Source: Sordaria brevicollis | Lineage: Eukaryota > Ascomycota > Sordariomycetes > Sordariales > Sordariaceae | Assembly (NCBI GenBank): GCA_033439795.1 | Contig: JAUTDP010000003.1 | Coordinates: forward strand, 992,001 to 1,056,000 | Direction of reading: 5' to 3' | Length of the DNA: 64,000 nucleotides | Shown here: one piece after another, positions 56,456 to 64,000 of the stretch | How the letters are laid out: each line of letters starts with the position of its first letter | How positions within the stretch are numbered: the stretch's first letter is position 1 | Translations under genes and position numbers: made by a program | Notes under the pieces: model-generated | The model's input: the letters and a program-made list of their open reading frames with translations, nothing else | What the model was told of the DNA's origin: nothing | Database searches by the model: none

Positions 56456-58702
56456 ATGGCGTCCGGTTATCACCCAGTTCGCCATGAGCGCGTGATAAGC
56501 GCAGACAGCTTGACTCCTCTCACAGCAGGCATTGAATCTCAAGATGTCAACGACAACAGCCAAAACAATAACCACAACTCCCAAACCTTCCAGTACGTCG
56601 ACATCAACAACCTCCCAACCAATGCTGGCTCTCCCATCCCTCAACAACCAGACCAAATACATCCAGTCCAACAACAATACTATGACTATCAATACCATCC
56701 CAACGGACTGGACTACCAAAACCCTCAAGTCCAACAAATCCATCTCGACCAAAACGGTCAACAATACCTCACCACCCCAGATGGTGATATCGGTGGCATG
56801 CACCATCCCAACCTCACAAAACAACCCGCCACCTTCTCCGTCTCTCCCATGTCCGCCTCCCCCGCCTCCTGGGAAAAGCAACAACAGCGTGCCGCCAACC
56901 GCCAGTCCACAATGAGCAACAACAGCTCTCTCAAATCCGACTCCAAGCTGTCCGCCATCTTCTCCAAAAACGGCACCTGGACCTACGAAACCATCTCCAT
57001 GCTTGTCGCCCTTGGGGCGGTCGCTTCCATCATCGCCGTCCTAGCTACCTACGACGGCAAACCACTACCGTCATGGCCGCACTGGATCACTTTGAACGCC
57101 GTAATCGCCATTTTGGCTACGGTAGCAACGGCAAGCATGAGCGTCCCTTTATCTGGCGGGCTGGGACAGTTGAAATGGATCCGGTTCAAGCAAGGTCGTG
57201 CCCCCCTCAGCGATATGGAGATTTATGATGATGCGAGCAGAGGAGCTTTCGGTGCCGTGAACATGTTGGTAGCGAGAAGGGGCGGGTTCGCGGGTAGTTT
57301 CGGTGCGGTGGTGATGATCGTTGCGTTATTCTTGAGTCCGTTCGCGCAGCAGATTGCGAGTTTCCCGACGAGAATGGTTGAGACTCCGGGCGGAGCGGTG
57401 AACTACCGAACGGAAACGTATGGTTTGGCGTTGCATGGAAAGGAAGAACTGGGCCAGGTGTTTGTGCCTATCTTGCCTATCAAGTCGGCTGTGTATAAGG
57501 GCCTCTTTGCGGAGGATGGACGGCCGTGGATGGGATTGCCGTTTCAGTGCTCGACGGGAAACTGCACATTCCCGCCTATTGAGACGTTGGGGGTTTGTCA
57601 CAAATGTGTGGATATGAGCGAATACTTGACGAGGTATTGTCCAGAGGGAGTGGACAAGACGGATGACTGCGGCTGGCAACTGCCCTCGGGAGCAAAGTTG
57701 AACTCCTCGGCTGAGGTATTCGGGATGACTTCTCTCTTTCCGGGGTCCAGCACGGGCGACGCGACATACAGCACCATCATGAAACTCATCTTCATGGGCA
57801 CCGAAACTAACGCCACTGGCCCGGGAGTCTTGTCACCTTGGGCAACCCAGTGCACATTGTCCGTCTGTCTGCAGACTCTGGAGAGCAACATCACCAATGG
57901 TTTTCTTCATGAATCACACGTCTCTCCGCCCATCACCAACGATACCATCCCCTCTTCGTCCTCCCTCTCGTCCAGCATCAACGGCCTGGAGCCACTAACC
58001 ATCCAATCCCCCACCAACTCCAGTCTTGTCTACTCCATGTCGATGGAATCGATCCTCGCAATGCAGTCCTGGTTCTCCCGCCTCTTTGCCAACGGCACCG
58101 CCTCTCGCAACTCTCAATACATCAACAAGACCATCTCCGATCTGCCCTCGCTCAACTCGTCCCCTTACGTAGCGGTCAACTTGACCGTGGGTATATCCTC
58201 CGGAGAAACCTTCTTCGACACGGATATCGTCCAGGCTTTTTACTGGAACTACTACGAATATCCCTCTCCTCCGTCAGCGCCGGCTTCTGAACCGCCTTTG
58301 GGGTTGGAGATGTTGATCTCTGACCTTGCTGTGTCTTTGACGTCCACTTTTAGGACGTTGACGGCTGTGCCTATCAACGGGACATCCTTGAGCTATGAGA
58401 CCTTCGTTTCAGTCCGGTGGGGATTCGTGGCGTTGCCGGTGACGGCAGTCATTCTTGCGGCGTGCTTCTTGGGAGTGGCGGCTTGGGAGACGAAGAGGAG
58501 CGGGGCGAGTTTGTGGAAGACGAGCGCTTTGGCGATGTTGTTCCATGGTTTGGATGAGGATGCTAGGGAGCGGTTTGAAGATTTGAGGAGTTTGGAGGCG
58601 AAGAAGAGGGAGAGCAGGAATGTCAAGGTTAGGTTGAGTGTAGAGGAGGGCAGTCTGGATGGGAAGGGCGGGACGTTGAAGATTGATCGGGTTTTCGAGT
58701 AG
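56456..58702 (+). CDS. DUF3176-like fungal membrane protein
   Basis: A single exon encodes 748 residues. The first 150 residues are Asn/Gln/Pro-rich and likely disordered. Three hydrophobic helices come at about residues 178-200 (ISMLVALGAVASIIAVLATY), 209-231 and 280-300, and one more at about 655-678 near the C-terminus. Between helices 2 and 3 stands LKWIRFKQGRAPLSDMEIYDDASRGAFGA, the signature seen in the fungal DUF3176 family. The 350-residue loop between helices 3 and 4 carries about six cysteines (for example FQCSTGNCTFPPIETLGVCHKC) and many N-glycosylation sequons, so it is probably extracellular. The tail is charged and helical. The family is widespread in ascomycetes with no known biochemical role; a surface sensor is an inference from topology. 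Confidence 0.8.
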   Translation: MASGYHPVRHERVISADSLTPLTAGIESQDVNDNSQNNNHNSQTFQYVDINNLPTNAGSPIPQQPDQIHPVQQQYYDYQYHPNGLDYQNPQVQQIHLDQNGQQYLTTPDGDIGGMHHPNLTKQPATFSVSPMSASPASWEKQQQRAANRQSTMSNNSSLKSDSKLSAIFSKNGTWTYETISMLVALGAVASIIAVLATYDGKPLPSWPHWITLNAVIAILATVATASMSVPLSGGLGQLKWIRFKQGRAPLSDMEIYDDASRGAFGAVNMLVARRGGFAGSFGAVVMIVALFLSPFAQQIASFPTRMVETPGGAVNYRTETYGLALHGKEELGQVFVPILPIKSAVYKGLFAEDGRPWMGLPFQCSTGNCTFPPIETLGVCHKCVDMSEYLTRYCPEGVDKTDDCGWQLPSGAKLNSSAEVFGMTSLFPGSSTGDATYSTIMKLIFMGTETNATGPGVLSPWATQCTLSVCLQTLESNITNGFLHESHVSPPITNDTIPSSSSLSSSINGLEPLTIQSPTNSSLVYSMSMESILAMQSWFSRLFANGTASRNSQYINKTISDLPSLNSSPYVAVNLTVGISSGETFFDTDIVQAFYWNYYEYPSPPSAPASEPPLGLEMLISDLAVSLTSTFRTLTAVPINGTSLSYETFVSVRWGFVALPVTAVILAACFLGVAAWETKRSGASLWKTSALAMLFHGLDEDARERFEDLRSLEAKKRESRNVKVRLSVEEGSLDGKGGTLKIDRVFE

Positions 58703-58943
58703 TGGGCGTTGTTGTAACATAATTTGAGGCTCGGGAAGCGAAGCACTGTTGAGTATTGAAATTTGAAAATGATAATGGATGCTGCGTGACATTGGACGAG
58801 AACTTCTAATGCTGGTCCATTCCATGTTAGTTCCTATCTCTCAGACACTAGTGATATCAAGTGGTCTACTTACGTGATGCTCAGAAAATCAACCTGTCAA
58901 CCAAGGAGAGCATGGTCTGTCTTAAGATTGAAGAAGACCGGCT

Positions 58944-59621
58944 TCACCATCCTGGAATACCCATCAAAAGCAGGCCACAGCCCAAAGCATACGAAAACAG
59001 CCTGAACCAAACCTCCCGGTCCAAGTTGCTTTGCTGACTTTGCCAAAATTCAATCTCGCGACAGAAGATCACCAATGCCGGAAACCAGATCCCAGCACCC
59101 AACCAGGTTCCCGCAAGCCAAGTAAGGTACCATGAGCCATGGTATCCTATATTTGCTACTATTCTTCCCACGGCGGCCTTCAAAGTCTCATCCCTAACAT
59201 CCTCCTGCTTCTTCACCCTGATGGGCGTAGAAGCCACTTTAGAAAGGCTTTCCGCAGCCTGTGACACCGCGGCAGGGGTGCCTCTGATCTTGACTGATCC
59301 CACGGTTGCCACCACCTCGCCTTCAGGAAGGACAGGTATGTCTGGGCGGGGAGTTTCAGGAGGGGTAGGGACGGGTATGGTATCTGGATGGGAGATTGTA
59401 GCGTCGTCCGCGTCGACGATGTTCTGCGGTTGACTGTCTGTTGTCCGCGAGGGGGGCGAGGAAGTGGTCACTGTTTGGGCAGGGTCCTGTTCGTCCTCTG
59501 GTTCCGGGTCCGATGAATATGGCGGTGGAGGACTTTGCCGCCGAAAACTCGGTCGTCGCAAAAAGAGGCTGGACCTAAACCGCGGGCGATCATAGTCGTA
59601 CATGCCTGATCTAAACTCCAT
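58944..59621 (-). CDS. hypothetical protein with two C-terminal membrane helices
   Basis: A 225-residue single-exon frame, convergent with the DUF3176-like gene (241 bases between stops). The first 115 residues are Pro/Ser/Asp-rich and likely disordered, with an Arg-rich start (DYDRPRFRSSLFLRRPSFRR). A short amphipathic region follows. Two hydrophobic segments close the protein, at about 160-185 (GSWYLTWLAGTWLGAGIWFPALVIF) and 202-223. I recognise no family. Codon use looks gene-like (GC-rich third positions) and the length is well above chance, so I think it is real. A mitochondrial or organelle membrane protein is possible but not shown. Confidence 0.55.
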   Translation of the reverse strand: MEFRSGMYDYDRPRFRSSLFLRRPSFRRQSPPPPYSSDPEPEDEQDPAQTVTTSSPPSRTTDSQPQNIVDADDATISHPDTIPVPTPPETPRPDIPVLPEGEVVATVGSVKIRGTPAAVSQAAESLSKVASTPIRVKKQEDVRDETLKAAVGRIVANIGYHGSWYLTWLAGTWLGAGIWFPALVIFCREIEFWQSQQSNLDREVWFRLFSYALGCGLLLMGIPGW

Positions 59622-61225
59622 AACGTGGTTGTAGTATTTCTAACGAGCTCGGATGGTGTGTGGTACTGATGAGATTGATGACACTTGAAAATACCGGAGA
59701 GAAATTTGCTGCTTGTCGTGTCGAACTGCCGATCGTTGGAGAGAAAGGGTGAGGGCAGTCATATAAGTTACCGACTCGAGCGCGCGAGCCTGAAATCGAT
59801 ACCGCGAGGCAAACAGAAAGAGCGACATAGAAGGCGCCATCGTTGGCGAGTAGGGGAAGAACGGGAGGAAGGACTATCCACGAGGACTTCCTCTTGCAAT
59901 CTGCGGGTGACACTGCCTACCTACCCGTGATTGAGGCTAGAAACTAAGTTGTTCGTCTGAAAATTTGACGGTACACATATCTTGGTTCAACCTCCCATAT
60001 CAGGCAGGAACATACTAGTCCAGTGGTGGAACAAAGAAACTCAGGAGCAATAGAACGGTATGATTCCGTAGGGAATCGCTTGATACTTCCCGAGAATCTG
60101 CCATTGCCTTGCATGTATCTGTTGTTAAACAGGGTATCGGCCTCGACAACATGGCTTCTGCGCGGTTGTTTTGAGTCGGAGGCTTGAGTTCTTCTTAGGG
60201 AATCCCGGATCCGGAAGCTGAAGACCAATGGCGCCCACGGGCTCTGACAAAAGACTGGAAATCTTAAACGGAAGTAAGTGCATTTCTCCTTACTACTTGT
60301 TCATCCCATGGCAACCAGCTGGGTTGTATAGAACCAAATGGTAAACAGCTTGCGTCTTGTTCGCTTCCCTTGATATTTCATCACTGATGATCCCACGAGT
60401 TCGTTTCGTTCCTCTCGGTACTTGCATAGAGGATATCAAGAGTTATGATCCCAACTGATAACCTTCAGATTTCTGGGAAAGGGGGAAACAAATCTCCATT
60501 TTCGAGGGGAAGGGCAGATGTGAGAGGGGAACAAGAACATTGAAGCAGAAAAATCGAAGGACAGTGACAGATGTTGCTCGCAAGGGGACGGGACAACCTG
60601 GAAAGCGTTCGCGTGAAAGGAGATAAGAAAACAGAGAAAGTGGTTCGTAAATTAATCATGGTGAAAGAAAAAGAGAGCGAGAGAAGTCAAGGAAGTAGAC
60701 AGGAACAGGCAAAATGGACAGCCGAATTTCCCTCCGTGACGGCGTCACAATCGCTCCTACCATTCCAACCAGCCATGGCATACTCAATCGACACCTTCAG
60801 ACTCTGCACTCGTTCCTCCCCTACCGTAAATTCGGAGTAAAAAACCGAAGAGAATCTAAAGCAACTATCGCAACTGCCCGCTTTAGGCAGTCCCTCCACG
60901 ATCTCGGCAGGACGTATGGTGCATGCCGGTCTGGGTGATGGCACCGCAGGTAGAACGGAATACGTTGGTGCAGAATATGGGATTGGGAAAATATAAGAAT
61001 CGAATTGAGATGATTCCGGTTTACGGGAAGTCAAGAGTGAATTGGGAAGCGCAGAGTGGAAGTAACGATCGCGATGTCGAGAAATGAATTGATGTTGTCG
61101 TCGTCGGAAGGAGGTGACGTTGCTGTCTCCATTGCCTGCCGGACACCCAACCACTGTAACCCGCACCTGGAACGTACAACATTTGGTGTACTTAGGTACA
61201 TGATTTAGCGCTCTTATATAACGAA
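59622..61225. other. intergenic region left of the tRNA gene
   Basis: I recognise no gene. A short frame at 60714-60938 starts with a plausible coding-like stretch but ends quickly and has no motif. No repeat is seen. Confidence 0.5.
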
Positions 61226-61312
61226 GCCCGTATAGCTCAGTGGTAGAGCGCATCACTCGTATTCCAAATTTGCGATATGATGAGGTCCGCGGTTCAATCC
61301 CGCGTGGGGGCA
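61226..61312 (+). tRNA. tRNA-Thr (anticodon CGU) with 15-base intron
   Basis: Folds as a cloverleaf. D arm GCTC/GAGC, anticodon stem CATCA/TGATG, T stem CGCGG/CCGCG with loop TTCAATC. The anticodon loop reads C-T-CGT-A, then an intron 61262-61276 at the standard site between positions 37 and 38, then A. The anticodon CGU reads the threonine codon ACG. The acceptor stem pairs GCCCGTA with TGGGGGC and has a G-G mismatch at position 5:68, with a G-U next to it. Discriminator A. Internal A and B boxes are intact. A T-run follows at 61326-61335. Confidence 0.88.
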
Positions 61313-62668
61313 TTCAGTAAATACGTTTCTTTTTTGCATTTTTGCCCAACTGATCTTGCCATAAGAAGAGTTCGCGATTATCAAATGGGTTAGAGAGACT
61401 TTTCTCATCTTTTTCTTTTTTGCCCTTTGAAGGCTTTTTTTTCCTTGGAGGGAACAACAATTCGATTGGAAGGCGTTCTACAAGTGATACAGGAAATGAC
61501 AATAGACGACAATGAAAGATTAATCCAATCGTTTAGAATCTCCGTACTTTAGAGAGCTCACAATATAACTCCTTCAATCGTGGTGCAAGTCCATGGTTAT
61601 TGATGGTGTGGTTACGCTTATTGCTTTGAAGAAGTGCGAGATTGAGTAGAAGAACTGGTGTGCTTGATTCCCGACAAACAAATGTATCCAACTAAGAGCT
61701 GGTAGTTTCTGGAAGTGCAAGTGCACTGCCTTGAAAGCCTGAGTCAACCGAGGTCTTCTTCTATAACTTGTACTCGGCGTCTACTCCCTTCTTCTAAATC
61801 CATGGATCGTGATGTGACCTGTTGAACTGCTCACCACCTACAACGCCCGACGACAGCGTCACTGTACCTGACAAATCCAACGCATGTCAAACTTGACCTC
61901 ATAGGCTCCTCCGCTACCCACGAGTTCCCCTCTTTTACATATAACCGTTTCCGCCTCAGATAACCATCCTCAGCGAACGTTTCGACATTCTGTACCTTCA
62001 TCATCACACACCATACAGACTCAAACAACACGATCAGCGCCAAAGAGTTTGATAACGTCTAGATTTGACATCTCTTCGCCTAAGCCCCTGAGTAACCCAA
62101 GATAACACACACACATCGGGCTTTCGCATTTGAATCTGCTGCCTTCCATCCTCAAGCTCTTCTGCTCTCTTCTTTTTTGATCATCTCCGAGCTGGCCGTT
62201 TCCACCAACAGGACCTCCAACGGGCCAGCCCTTCGCCCCTCCAAAACATGGGCCACCTTCCAACAACCTGCTGACGACGAGATCATCCTCCGCAGTGGCC
62301 TGATCTAGTCGACCCACACCGCTTCGTCAATTTCGGGGTATCATGAAGCTGTCCAAGTGAGAGGTTAAAACCGTGCCGTGAAGTGCCTACGTGAGCTGAC
62401 ATAAAAGTGGAGGAAACGTTCCAATTTTGAAAAGTTTTGTTTTCCGTGCCGTCGTGTTTCTGTGCTGAAAGAGCATGAAGCCGATGGTGTATATATCGAG
62501 AACCGTGGACGCCGAGATTTTGACCGCTGCATTCGTTCGTAAAGGCATACATAAGCGTATTAAGAAGGGAATAAAAACAAGGTGGTGGTAATGATGGCCA
62601 AGCTAGACTCTGCTCGTTCTAGCTCAACTGTCATCATTGTTGCTCATACTGCCGACCCAACTGGCTTT
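61313..62668. other. intergenic region between tRNA-Thr and GIS2-like gene
   Basis: Apart from the Pol III terminator and the 3' flank of the zinc-knuckle gene I see nothing. A second TGAGTCA word lies at 61740-61746, with no obvious target gene. Confidence 0.5.
61326..61335 (+). terminator. RNA polymerase III T-run terminator of tRNA-Thr
   Basis: TTTCTTTTTT begins 14 bases after the tRNA 3' end, the expected kind and place of a Pol III stop. Confidence 0.7.
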
Positions 62669-63528
62669 CTAAGCAACAGGGGCAACAGGGGCAACGGGAG
62701 CAGCAGCGAGACCGGGGCCGCCGTGGCCAGCGTTCAGGTCATCCTGCTTGATCTCGCCATTGGTGTGGGGCTTGTTGGGGCAGTCACGCGAGATGTGGCC
62801 GGTCTCGCTGCACTGGTAGCAAGTCTTGCCGGCAGTGTTGAGGGGGCCGCCGTTGGGAGCGGTGCAATCGCGGGAGATGTGGCCGAGCTTGCCGCAAGCG
62901 TAGCACTTCATGGCCTGAGCCTGGCAATCGCGAGCAAAGTGGTTAGGGCCACCGCACTTGTAGCAGGTAGCGGGGCGAGCACCGCCAGCGAAGCCACCAC
63001 GGCCGAAGCCGCCGAAGCCGCCACGGCCAACGGGGGCACCACGGGGAATGCCGTTGGGAGGGTTGGGGCAGGCGCGCTATGAAAACAAAAGCGTCAGACA
63101 AGCATACAGATCATCGGAGCTGAAGCAGTTCGTACCATATAGTGACCGGGCTGGCCGCAGTTGTAGCAGCGGCTAGTAGAACCGGCACCGCTGATGCGGA
63201 GAGTAGGGCAGTCAGCCTGAACGTGGCCGAGGCCCTGGCAGTGGTAGCACTGCTTGGCCTCGGTGCTGCGAGGAAGAGGGCATTCGCTGGACTCGTGGTC
63301 TGTCGGTCGAGGTTAGAACATCGATATAGGGCTGCCAATCAGGGGGCAAAGAAACATACTGGGCTGCTTGCCTGTGTCACAGTGTTAGTTACGTGTCCAG
63401 AAGACGGAACGGGAAGAGAAGTCGTATAACTTACAGTTGTAGCAGAGTCTGTGAGGGGAAGAGCAGGCCTCAGCGTGGTGGCCGAGCTCACCACACTTGT
63501 AGCACGCGCGACGAGAGAGGGAAGACAT
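62669..63528 (-). CDS. gis2: seven-zinc-knuckle (CCHC) nucleic-acid-binding protein, GIS2/Byr3/CNBP type
   Basis: Four minus-strand exons (63528-63435, 63371-63360, 63299-63136, 63076-62669) give 225 residues. Exon 2 is only 12 bases, yet needed: it completes knuckle 2 (CYNCKQPNHESSEC) by joining TGC-AAG-CAG-CCC-A. Seven CX2CX4HX4C knuckles are seen: CYKCGELGHHAEAC, CYNCKQPNHESSEC, CYHCQGLGHVQADC, CYNCGQPGHYMRAC, CYKCGGPNHFARDC, CYACGKLGHISRDC and CYQCSETGHISRDC. A Gly/Arg/Phe-rich RGG-like spacer lies between knuckles 4 and 5, and an Ala/Pro/Val tail closes it. GIS2, Byr3 and CNBP bind single-stranded RNA or DNA and associate with translating mRNAs. Seven knuckles and the RGG spacer match the family layout. 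The start MSSLSRRACYKC lies directly before knuckle 1. Confidence 0.92.
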
Positions 63529-63822
63529 TGTGATCAAAGGTGTATATATAAAGAGTCTGCGAAAGTGGCATGTTAGAGAAGATCTGACTTGGTGTAGTTG
63601 TCCTGCGACGCCATCTTGACAGGTTGCCGCTCGTTGGCCCGGTTGCTGTGCCCCGCGCCCAGCCCTTATCGTTGTACATAGGTCTCGCAGGAAGAAGCCG
63701 AGGGCTCAAGTCCAACCCGGTATGGTAATCAGTGCACGCGAAAGGTCGAATGGAGGTCGCACCGCCGCCCGTCGCGGTACGGTTGCCGATTCGACGCCCG
63801 GGAGGTTGAATGCGCTGAATTG
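63529..63822. other. divergent region at right edge
   Basis: Upstream of the zinc-knuckle gene (-) and of a possible partial gene (+). Nothing else is seen. Confidence 0.4.
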
Positions 63823-64000
63823 ATGCCACAAACAGCCGAGGTAGCCATGACAGCTACTCGTGACGATCCAAAACTGCAGCGCCAACTTCTCTCAGACCGA
63901 CGACGCTCGTTCGCAACTCCGATTGAACTTGTGCGTAACATGTTGCCAGGCTCGATATTGGTTGTGATGGCGCGTGAAGGCAACGAAAGGTTCAACCTTC
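63823..64000 (+). CDS. possible 5' end of a further gene (partial)
   Basis: From ATG 63823 (or 63847) a frame stays open to the window edge, about 59 residues, reading QRQLLSDRRRSFATPIELV and GSILVVMAREGNERF. Composition is gene-like and the orientation is divergent from the zinc-knuckle gene. No family is recognised, and the piece is too short to judge. Confidence 0.3.
   Translation, partial: MPQTAEVAMTATRDDPKLQRQLLSDRRRSFATPIELVRNMLPGSILVVMAREGNERFNL

Noticed and set aside
60714..60938. Short frame starting MDSRISLRDGVTIAPT
   Set aside because: It reads like coding sequence for 40 residues but ends soon. No splice continuation with a known motif was found and there is no other support.
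1..64000. CRISPR arrays, operons, bacterial promoters, or virus-like sequence
   Set aside because: The window is clearly fungal nuclear DNA with spliced genes. No repeat-spacer array or viral gene was seen.

Overview
The window is nuclear DNA of a filamentous ascomycete, most probably Neurospora or a close relative such as Sordaria. Several things point this way. Genes carry short spliceosomal introns with GTAAGT-like donors and CTAAC/CTGAC branch sites. The RACK1 protein matches the 316-residue, five-exon Neurospora CPC-2. One DNA transposon is AT-rich and riddled with C-to-T/G-to-A stop codons, as repeat-induced point mutation (RIP) produces. No operons, ribosome binding sites or CRISPR arrays are visible. 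All gene models were spliced by eye, and reading phase was checked across each intron.

Layout. 1-19.5 kb: a CFEM-domain membrane protein (+), mitochondrial ribosomal protein uL22m (-), a seven-helix DUF3112-like membrane protein (+), a Ser/Thr/Pro-rich single-pass membrane protein (+), RACK1/cpc-2 (-), TFIID subunit TAF8 (-) and an LRR-kinase (+). 19.5-22.6 kb: intergenic, holding a nested palindromic repeat. 22.6-26.0 kb: a 1,151-residue isochorismatase/AlkB/GST-like fusion (+). 28.0-33.6 kb: ribosomal protein eL19 (+), whose start codon is split by an intron, and mitochondrial serine hydroxymethyltransferase (+). 34.2-36.4 kb: a RIP-mutated pogo/Fot1-type transposon with intact terminal inverted repeats and TA target duplication. 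38.9-47.2 kb: GCN1 (-). 49.0-53.6 kb: a DEVH-box RNA helicase of the DHX29/DHX57/YLR419W type (+). 56.5-59.6 kb: a DUF3176-like membrane protein (+) and an orphan two-helix protein (-). 61.2 kb: an intron-containing tRNA-Thr(CGU). 62.7-63.5 kb: a seven-zinc-knuckle GIS2/Byr3-like protein (-). The right edge may hold the start of another gene (+).

Functionally the window is rich in translation genes: cpc-2 and GCN1 (both tied to general amino-acid/cross-pathway control in fungi), eL19, uL22m, a helicase of a translation-linked subfamily, GIS2 and a tRNA. They are separate transcription units, so this is co-location and not an operon. The most unusual proteins are the isochorismatase-AlkB-GST fusion and the compact LRR-kinase; the most unusual DNA is the nested palindrome near 21 kb.
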